From: an uncultured cyanobacterium
Lineage (GTDB): Bacteria; Cyanobacteriota; Cyanobacteriia; Phormidesmidales; Phormidesmidaceae
NCBI GenBank assembly: GCA_938029995.1
Contig: CALHGI010000630.1
Coordinates: 1-5,843 of the forward strand
Length of the DNA stretch: 5,843 nucleotides
Direction: 5' to 3'
Part shown: positions 1-4,417 of the stretch, in pieces
Numbering within the stretch: position 1 is the stretch's first letter
How the letters are laid out: each line of letters opens with the position of its first letter
Made by a program: the position numbers and the translations under genes
Notes under the pieces: generated by a model
What the model was told of the DNA's origin: nothing
The model's input: only the letters and a program-made list of their open reading frames with translations
Database searches by the model: none

Positions 1-1095
1 GATGACGCCCTATCATCGGGGGCGTTGGTGGTGGGTGAGATGGCCAACGCCCCCGATGCATCGAGGGAACGGTTAGTGGTGCCGCTCATGCATCAGGAAA
101 TTGTGATGGGCGTGATGGTTGTATTGCGTTCTGATCGTCCCTGGCAGGCGAGTGAACAGCAGTATCTGCAAACGGTTTCGGTCGGGTTAGCGGCGGGCTG
201 TTTTTTAGACCGGCAAAATCAGTGGCTGCACCAACGGTTAAAAACGAAGCAGGCGTTGCAAGGGGAACAGTCAGATGTTTTTCACAATTTATTGCATCAG
301 TTTCGAAATCCTTTAACGGCCATTGGTACATTTGGGAAACTCATGGTGCGTAGGCTTTCCCAAGATGATCCCAACTACCGACTAGCGGACGGGATTGTGC
401 GGGAGAGCCAGCGTTTAAAGGAATTGGTGACTGATTTTGATGCGGCCGTCGATGTGGGTGATGTTGATATTGCCCAGGAAGTTACACCGCCGTTACTGCC
501 AGAAAGTATGGCGACGGCTATGCCGCAAAAACCACTTCTACCGGCCCTAGGCCGCTCCTTGGAGGCTACACCTCAGTTTTTGGGAGAGGTGCTAGAGCCT
601 TTAATAACGGTCACGGTGGCGGCGGCCGGTGAGCGCCATAGACAGTTTTGGCATTCTCCCCTGGCTAGTTTTTCCCAACAGCTAGTGGTGATTGATGCCC
701 AGGCATTACAGGAGGTGGTTGCTAACCTGCTGGACAATGCCTTTAAGTATGCGCCTTCTCAGGCGTGGGTATGGCTTTTGGGGGGATTGAGTAAGCCCAA
801 TTATTTGGGCGTCGTCGTGGGGGATAGTGGCCCTGGCATTCCTCTGGAGGATCAAACCCACTTATTTGAGCGCAATTACCGAGGGGTTCAAGACCAGGGC
901 CAAATTCCTGGCACGGGTCTTGGTTTAGCCATTGCCCAGGATTTGATTACCCAAATGGGCGGCACCCTTGATTTTGTGAGTCCCCTAAGTTCTAAGGAAA
1001 TTCAGGCGTCATGGGTGCCTATTTCGTTGGATCAGCCGTTGTCAGATATGGACCACGGTACGGTTTTTATTATTTGGTTGCCTACGACTGACTAG
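1..1095 (+). CDS. GAF-type sensor histidine kinase, 3' part (5' end outside window)
   Basis: The reading frame is open from base 1, so the gene starts upstream. The TTG at 25 is an internal leucine codon, not a convincing start. Of 364 visible residues, about the first 70 look like the end of a GAF-type sensory domain, predicted soluble. A dimerisation and phosphoacceptor region follows, with the H-box LLHQFRNPLTA; its His is visible residue 99, encoded near 295-297. After a proline-rich linker of roughly 100 residues comes a complete HATPase domain: N-box VVANLLDNAFKYAP, G1 box GDSGPGIP, F-box-like LFERNYRG and G2 box GTGLGLAIAQDL. It should therefore autophosphorylate on His and pass phosphate to a response regulator, but no regulator gene is visible here. 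The H-box HQxRNPLTA is a variant I associate with cyanobacterial GAF kinases; that is recall, not a search. The ligand is unknown. The last 14 bp overlap the convergent neighbour. Confidence 0.9.
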   Translation, partial: DDALSSGALVVGEMANAPDASRERLVVPLMHQEIVMGVMVVLRSDRPWQASEQQYLQTVSVGLAAGCFLDRQNQWLHQRLKTKQALQGEQSDVFHNLLHQFRNPLTAIGTFGKLMVRRLSQDDPNYRLADGIVRESQRLKELVTDFDAAVDVGDVDIAQEVTPPLLPESMATAMPQKPLLPALGRSLEATPQFLGEVLEPLITVTVAAAGERHRQFWHSPLASFSQQLVVIDAQALQEVVANLLDNAFKYAPSQAWVWLLGGLSKPNYLGVVVGDSGPGIPLEDQTHLFERNYRGVQDQGQIPGTGLGLAIAQDLITQMGGTLDFVSPLSSKEIQASWVPISLDQPLSDMDHGTVFIIWLPTTD

Positions 1096-2575
1096 TTGAT
1101 GATGGGGTGCTACTGGGTTTGACCCCTGAAGTGCGCACCGACATAACTCGACGCAGGGCGTCAAACCAAAAACTTGAGCCCATGGAAACAGCTATGCCGG
1201 TCACTAGCCAGCCTAACCAGTGGCGGGGTATGGGTAGGGGCCAGTCGGCCTCTAGAACAGCTTGGGTGGCTAACAGGTTAGGGGAACGTCCAATGGGAAG
1301 GGAATAGTCTGACAAGGTGGTTTGGACCGCATCCCCAAGGGACTGAAGATCTTGGCTCAGGGATTGGGTATCAATGGGGTCAGCATCGCTAGTTGGGGCG
1401 ACCATGGTCTCTAGGGATACTTGGTCCAGAGTTTGGATGACGCTAGTCCTTACGGCCTGGTCTACGGTGAGGCGACTGGCCATGTAAAAGGTATCGGCAT
1501 TCACTAAGGCGGCAATGGCCACCCCTAGCAAAATACCGACTATTTTGGAGTTCCGTCGATAAACGCCTCCGGCCCGATCCATGCCTCGGTTGTACCAGTC
1601 TTCTAATTCGGTTTGAAATAGCTGGAGCTGATTGTCTGCACCTTGGGCCCTACTGCTGACGCGCTCAGCTAATAGGGTGAGGCTTTCTTGGAGTTGCTCC
1701 GGTAGCTTACCTTCAAGGCTTTGACGTAGGTAGGCTAGTTCGCTCGAGTTGCGATCGCTGGGCCCCGTTAACAGGGATAGTAATTCTTTGAGGGTGGGTT
1801 GCAACTGTCGGACCAGTCCCTCTGAGGCGTCCATGCCGCTGGCTATTTGCGATCGCAAATAGCCCAACCGCCGAACAAACGCCTGGGTTGCCCCATAACT
1901 TTCAGGTAAAATCTGGGCCCCCTGATCAGCAAAATGATCCAGCTCTGCCAACACCCGATCAGCAATCTGGGCCAAATCAGTCCGCCCGGCCCGGTAATCC
2001 AAAAATATTCTTTCCAGGGATGCCTCTAGGTTACGTAACTCCACATCCAGGAGAGCCCCATCACCGATGGCCGCACGCAGAGTATGAAGCGTATCCCCCA
2101 GGGGAAGCATAATGCGCTCCTGGAGCAATCGCTTCAGGCGAGACTCCACCACCGACTTCTGCAACCCCTCCAGCTGCAACGTCTCCAATAGGGTCGTCGC
2201 AAACGCCTCTGACGGAATATAAGAAGGGCCAGACGTTTGCGCTCCAAATACATTCCGGGTACGACTCACCAATCGATAAACCAACCCAATCCCATGGAGA
2301 ATCTGCCGAGCCGAGCGAGCGATCACACCCTGGGCTTCATAATTCAAATCACGCACCATGGGGCTGGAATACAGACGATCGGCTAGCCTACGTGCCGCTC
2401 GAGCATCGTCAGATTGCCCCCCCGACAACAGCTGCTCAATCGAATACTTGAGATGTTCAGCCCTCCACTGCAGCATGGTACTAACGATTTCCTGAGCCTC
2501 GCTAGCAATCAAACCCAGGGCCATGTAAACAAACATCAGCCCGAGAGCAACATCTAAAACTACCGGCAACCCCAT
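1082..2575 (-). CDS. Conserved membrane protein of unknown function, three predicted membrane segments
   Basis: A 497-residue protein. It has a hydrophobic segment at residues 4-24, a long, mainly helical charged region at about 25-340, a second membrane segment at about 344-362 and a third at about 453-470, then a Ser/Thr/Pro-rich tail. Family-like landmarks are the N-terminal LGLMFVYMALGLIASEAQE, WYNRGMDRAGGVYRR (327-341), VNADTFYMA (358-366) and SSFWFDALRRVMSVRTSG (467-484). I recall related motifs (MDRxxGxYxR, NADT, FWFD) in uncharacterised bacterial membrane proteins, so it is probably a real, widespread family; I cannot assign a function. The ATG at 2573-2575 is chosen because it places the first membrane segment at the very N-terminus. 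No Shine-Dalgarno is visible; the leader holds an A+T-rich hairpin. It lies 105 bp downstream of abrB on the same strand and may be co-transcribed with it. A perfect 24-bp palindrome lies inside the gene. Confidence 0.87.
   Translation of the reverse strand: MGLPVVLDVALGLMFVYMALGLIASEAQEIVSTMLQWRAEHLKYSIEQLLSGGQSDDARAARRLADRLYSSPMVRDLNYEAQGVIARSARQILHGIGLVYRLVSRTRNVFGAQTSGPSYIPSEAFATTLLETLQLEGLQKSVVESRLKRLLQERIMLPLGDTLHTLRAAIGDGALLDVELRNLEASLERIFLDYRAGRTDLAQIADRVLAELDHFADQGAQILPESYGATQAFVRRLGYLRSQIASGMDASEGLVRQLQPTLKELLSLLTGPSDRNSSELAYLRQSLEGKLPEQLQESLTLLAERVSSRAQGADNQLQLFQTELEDWYNRGMDRAGGVYRRNSKIVGILLGVAIAALVNADTFYMASRLTVDQAVRTSVIQTLDQVSLETMVAPTSDADPIDTQSLSQDLQSLGDAVQTTLSDYSLPIGRSPNLLATQAVLEADWPLPIPRHWLGWLVTGIAVSMGSSFWFDALRRVMSVRTSGVKPSSTPSSTSQS
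1751..1758. repeat. HIP1 octamer GCGATCGC
   Basis: A perfect HIP1 palindrome inside the membrane-protein gene. It supports a cyanobacterial origin. A second copy is the core of the palindrome 90 bp further right. Confidence 0.85.
1841..1864. repeat. Perfect 24-bp palindrome centred on a HIP1 site
   Basis: Each half-site reads GGCTATTTGCGA, followed at once by its exact reverse complement; symmetry breaks at 1840/1865. The central eight bases (1849-1856) are GCGATCGC, the HIP1 octamer that is over-represented in many cyanobacterial genomes. It lies within the coding sequence of the minus-strand membrane protein, where it encodes GYLRSQIA. Eight extra symmetric base pairs on each side of HIP1 are more than the octamer itself explains. 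Confidence 0.85.
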
Positions 2576-2582
2576 AATATTT

Positions 2583-2605
2583 CTGAATTAAAGCTAAGAA
2601 TTCAG
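2583..2605 (-). repeat. A+T-rich hairpin just before the membrane-protein start codon
   Basis: CTGAATT (2583-2589) and AATTCAG (2599-2605) are exact reverse complements around a 9-base loop. On the minus-strand transcript the stem ends 7 bases before the ATG at 2575, about where a ribosome-binding site would sit, and no Shine-Dalgarno is visible there. It lacks a following U-tract and is A+T-rich, so it is a poor intrinsic terminator for abrB. A weak control of translation start or an RNA-processing site is possible but unproven. Confidence 0.5.
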
Positions 2606-2618
2606 TCGATCAACCATG

Positions 2619-2710
2619 ACATAGTAACTACCGTTTACCCATCATGATCGCGATTAGCGTCGCTACATAGTAACTATCGTTTAATCATCCTGTTCATTAT
2701 CAGCGTCAAC
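2619..2710 (-). repeat. Diverged 46-bp tandem duplication covering the abrB 3' end
   Basis: Two adjacent units, 2619-2664 and 2665-2710, match at 34 of 46 positions without gaps; the best part (2619-2646 against 2665-2692) matches at 24 of 28. The right unit covers the last nine codons of abrB, its TAA stop and the bases after it. Read in the aligned frame on the minus strand, the left unit encodes SDANRDHDG-stop against VDADNEQDD-stop, with both TAA codons aligned. Because the period is 46, the left copy is one base out of frame with abrB. Both units carry the sequence ATAGTAACTA, which is a near-palindrome. This is either a tandem duplication of the gene end or the remnant of a second abrB copy. 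Confidence 0.8.
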
Positions 2711-3079
2711 ATTAAGCTGCTTTAAGCGAATGTGCTTGCGGCCAAGGGAGATTTCAAATTCATCTCCGGGCTTTAAACCCATCTGCTTTGTATAGGCAGC
2801 ACCAATTAACAAATTACCGTTAGATTGCACCGTAATGCGATAACTTGCGCTGCGGCCCCCTCGACCATTACCTGTTTGAATACTGTCTAATTGAATACCT
2901 TCGGCATCAATCAGCGCATTCATAAATTTCATCATATTTACACGAATAACATCATTTTTTGTCAACGTGTAATAGCCGCAGGCCTTGGCCTTTTCCTCTC
3001 TAGAGAGATGCTCTAAGTCTTTAACTTTCTTGAGTAGTGTTTTCCCAGTTAATGGATTTGAATTTGACGGTTTAGCCAT
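2681..3079 (-). CDS. cyAbrB-family transcriptional regulator
   Basis: A 132-residue protein typical in length for cyanobacterial AbrB-like regulators (cyAbrB, the family of Synechocystis Sll0359 and Sll0822). The N-terminal part has LTGKTLLKKVKDL and the EKAKACGYYTLTKN segment, with a single Cys at residue 34. The C-terminal AbrB-like domain runs from about 77 to 122: SYRITVQSNGNLLIGAAYT, then MGLKPGDEFEISLGRKHIRL. These proteins act as DNA-binding global regulators of carbon, nitrogen and related genes; targets here cannot be read from the sequence. I cannot place it firmly in clade 1 or 2. The ATG at 3077-3079 is preceded by GTGGGTGA but has no good Shine-Dalgarno. The acidic tail VDADNEQDD is encoded inside the tandem repeat. 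The gene is clearly A+T-richer than its neighbours and is transcribed divergently from the Rrf2 gene. Confidence 0.93.
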   Translation of the reverse strand: MAKPSNSNPLTGKTLLKKVKDLEHLSREEKAKACGYYTLTKNDVIRVNMMKFMNALIDAEGIQLDSIQTGNGRGGRSASYRITVQSNGNLLIGAAYTKQMGLKPGDEFEISLGRKHIRLKQLNVDADNEQDD

Positions 3080-3129
3080 TCACCCACATCTCTAACATGA
3101 ACACATTTAGTAAACAGATAACGAGCAGA

Positions 3130-3135
3130 ATCATA
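3130..3135 (-). promoter_or_regulatory. Possible -10 element for abrB
   Basis: The minus strand reads TATGAT, five of six matches to TATAAT. It would start a transcript near 3122, with a leader of about 43 bases before the abrB ATG. No convincing -35 hexamer lies 16-18 bases upstream, so the call is weak in this very A+T-rich region. Confidence 0.25.
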
Positions 3136-3196
3136 CATGATTGAAATACGTTTATGCACGCTGTTTGAATTTAATTTTTGATAATTACATTAAGAG

Positions 3197-3220
3197 TTGA
3201 TTTAATGATTGATTTACTGA
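3197..3220. repeat. Tandem 12-bp repeat in the divergent control region
   Basis: TTGATTTAATGA (3197-3208) is followed directly by TTGATTTACTGA (3209-3220), with one mismatch in twelve. It lies 118 bp from the abrB start and 140 bp from the rrf2 start, and touches the palindrome at 3221-3230. The spacing of about one helical turn suits paired protein binding, but the region is A+T-rich and chance repetition is easier there. Confidence 0.6.
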
Positions 3221-3230
3221 GGAAATTTCC
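3221..3230. promoter_or_regulatory. Candidate operator: 10-bp palindrome GGAAATTTCC
   Basis: A perfect palindrome that starts exactly where the tandem 12-bp repeat ends, between two divergent regulator genes. Both AbrB-like and Rrf2 proteins bind DNA as multimers and often control themselves, so either could bind here. That is inference only. Confidence 0.4.
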
Positions 3231-3266
3231 AAAAGTCTGACCATTACAACCGCTTCTTATATTCAT

Positions 3267-3294
3267 TTGGCTCTAATTCTACCCGGTCTATCCT
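3267..3294 (+). promoter_or_regulatory. Possible rrf2-pyrR promoter
   Basis: TTGGCT (3267-3272) and TATCCT (3289-3294) are spaced 16 bp and resemble sigma-70-type -35 and -10 elements. A start near 3301 would put the stem-loop at 3305-3354 at the very 5' end of the transcript. A competing -35-like TTGACC at 3296-3301 lacks a good -10 downstream. Confidence 0.3.
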
Positions 3295-3304
3295 ATTGAC
3301 CTGT

Positions 3305-3354
3305 GGGCAGATTCAGCCTTTTTCTAAACCTCAAACTCGGTTGAGTATCTGCCC
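3305..3354 (+). promoter_or_regulatory. Stem-loop in the rrf2 leader, ending 5 bases before the start codon
   Basis: GGGCAGAT (3305-3312) and ATCTGCCC (3347-3354) form a perfect 8-bp stem. Inside it CTCAA (3330-3334) can pair with TTGAG (3341-3345) around a 6-base loop. The outer stem covers the usual ribosome-binding position, and no Shine-Dalgarno is seen. It could modulate translation of the Rrf2 protein, or the inverted repeat could be a DNA operator. It does not look like a known riboswitch or like the PyrR binding loop. Confidence 0.5.
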
Positions 3355-3359
3355 CAACC

Positions 3360-3791
3360 ATGAAACTTACAACCCGGGGACATTACAGTGTAAAAGCCAT
3401 GCTCGATTTGAGTTTGCAACCCCATTTAGCATCGGTCAAACTGATTTCCCAGCGCCAAAATTTACCGGCCCCCTATTTAGAAAAATTACTGATTCAACTC
3501 CGTCGAGCCGGATTAGTCGAATCAGTTCGAGGGGCCAGGGGAGGATATCGCCTAGCCAAAGCTCCAGGTCAAATTTCCCTTGGCCAAATTTTAGACGCCG
3601 TGGGAGAACCCATTACCCCCTTAGAACTAACGGCCCCAGAAAAAGCCGAAGATTGGGTCACCCTCACCCTATGGCGACGACTCCAGGAAAATTTACGGGA
3701 GGTGCTTTACGGCATCTCCCTAGAAGAGCTCTATTACGATGCCCGCAGCTGGCAAGCGGCCCAAGGAGAAAACACAAATTTCATGGTTTAG
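3360..3791 (+). CDS. Rrf2-family transcriptional regulator (cyanobacterial type)
   Basis: A 143-residue protein of normal family length, starting with the Rrf2 signature [18 protein letters not shown]. The winged helix-turn-helix spans about residues 1-65, with recognition region [19 protein letters not shown] and wing [13 protein letters not shown] dimerisation helix follows at about 98-118 ([19 protein letters not shown]). The C-terminus [18 protein letters not shown] resembles, from memory, cyanobacterial Rrf2 proteins such as Synechocystis Slr0846. IscR-type members bind an Fe-S cluster through three cysteines near residues 92-104; this protein has no cysteine at all, so cluster binding through Cys is excluded. 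The ATG at 3360 is fixed by the conserved N-terminus. A longer overlapping frame (3296-3814) is a shadow of low-complexity R/S/P-rich sequence. pyrR follows after 46 bp on the same strand, probably in one transcript. Target genes are unknown. Confidence 0.93.
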   Translation: MKLTTRGHYSVKAMLDLSLQPHLASVKLISQRQNLPAPYLEKLLIQLRRAGLVESVRGARGGYRLAKAPGQISLGQILDAVGEPITPLELTAPEKAEDWVTLTLWRRLQENLREVLYGISLEELYYDARSWQAAQGENTNFMV

Positions 3792-3837
3792 GGCGAACTC
3801 TTCGTTATGGTTAATAAATTACTTCTCGCCTTACACC

Positions 3838-4377
3838 ATGGCCAATCAGGTAGTTGAAATTCTCTCTGCAGAGGCGATTCGCCGCACCCTCAATCGTTTG
3901 GCCTCTGAAATTATTGAACGGACCGATAACCTAGCCGATCTGGTGCTCGTCGGCATCCACACCCGGGGGGTGCCCTTGGCCCACACCATTGCCCAACAAA
4001 TGGAACGACTGGAGGGGACCCAAATACCGGTGGGGGAATTAGACATCACGTTTTATCGAGACGATCTGGATAAAATCAGCACCCGCACACCGGCAAAAAG
4101 TGTGATGCCCTGCGATCTGACCGATAAAAAGGTGGTGCTCGTGGACGATGTTATTTTTAGCGGACGGACGATTCGAGCCGCGCTTAATGCCGTAATCGAC
4201 TACGGTCGTCCTAATTTAATCCGTCTGGCTGTCCTGATCGATCGTGGCCATCGCCAGCTCCCCATTCATCCCGACTTTATTGGCAAGTCCCTGCCCACAG
4301 CCCGGGAGGAAGTGGTCAATGCTCAAATCATCCCAGTGGACCCCAAGGATACTGTGGAACTATTGAGGGCCCCATAG
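3838..4377 (+). CDS. pyrR: PyrR bifunctional protein: pyrimidine operon regulator / uracil phosphoribosyltransferase
   Basis: A 179-residue type I phosphoribosyltransferase. PyrR proteins make UMP from uracil and PRPP, and in many bacteria bind pyr mRNA leaders to attenuate transcription. Visible family marks are [11 protein letters not shown] (38-48), the [14 protein letters not shown] segment (64-77), the PRPP-binding loop [18 protein letters not shown] (99-116), and [20 protein letters not shown] (131-150). All regions are intact and the length is normal. The frame is open further upstream, to an ATG at 3739 inside the Rrf2 gene, but the extra 33 residues do not look like Pyr[17 protein letters not shown] begins at 3838, so I chose that. 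No Shine-Dalgarno is visible. The gene follows the Rrf2 gene by 46 bp, and no pyrimidine biosynthesis gene or PyrR attenuator is seen in the window. Whether it acts mainly as enzyme or regulator here is open. Confidence 0.96.
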   Translation: MANQVVEILSAEAIRRTLNRLASEIIERTDNLADLVLVGIHTRGVPLAHTIAQQMERLEGTQIPVGELDITFYRDDLDKISTRTPAKSVMPCDLTDKKVVLVDDVIFSGRTIRAALNAVIDYGRPNLIRLAVLIDRGHRQLPIHPDFIGKSLPTAREEVVNAQIIPVDPKDTVELLRAP

Positions 4378-4381
4378 GCCC
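4367..4381 (+). repeat. Short G+C hairpin spanning the pyrR stop codon
   Basis: GGGCC (4367-4371) and GGCCC (4377-4381) pair around a 5-base loop that contains most of the TAG stop. It sits one base before the larger inverted repeat and may add to 3'-end structure of the pyrR transcript. At five base pairs it is weak evidence on its own. Confidence 0.35.
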
Positions 4382-4417
4382 ATGAACTGGCCGGACCGTT
4401 TGAACTGGCCAGTTCAT
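4382..4417. terminator. Candidate bidirectional terminator between convergent pyrR and the glycoside hydrolase
   Basis: ATGAACTGGCC (4382-4392) and GGCCAGTTCAT (4407-4417) form a perfect 11-bp stem around a 14-base loop. The loop holds the start of another TGAACTGGCC (4401-4410), which with its inverted partner forms a perfect 16-bp palindrome at 4401-4416. The right arm contains the TGA stop of the minus-strand hydrolase. No U-tract follows on either strand, so it is not a textbook intrinsic terminator, but its place between two convergent stops makes a 3'-end role likely. Confidence 0.6.

Noticed and set aside
1888..2112. Plus-strand open frame of 74 residues inside the membrane-protein gene
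   Set aside because: Pro-rich translation with no recognisable motif; it is a shadow of the minus-strand gene.
2624..2638. Possible NtcA box (GTA...TAC) between abrB and the membrane-protein gene
   Set aside because: The spacing between GTA and TAC is nine bases, not the canonical eight, and the sequence is part of the tandem duplication.
3296..3814. A 172-residue open frame overlapping the Rrf2 gene in another frame
   Set aside because: Its translation is low-complexity (R, S, P, G-rich) with no domain, and the overlapping frame encodes a clear Rrf2 protein.
3792..3830. GGCGA/TCGCC stem in the rrf2-pyrR spacer as a PyrR attenuator
   Set aside because: Only five base pairs around a 29-base loop, no terminator with U-tract and no PyrR-binding loop consensus.
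3739..3837. Upstream in-frame start giving PyrR 33 extra residues
   Set aside because: The extra residues do not look like the family and overlap the Rrf2 coding end; the ATG at 3838 gives a normal-length PyrR.
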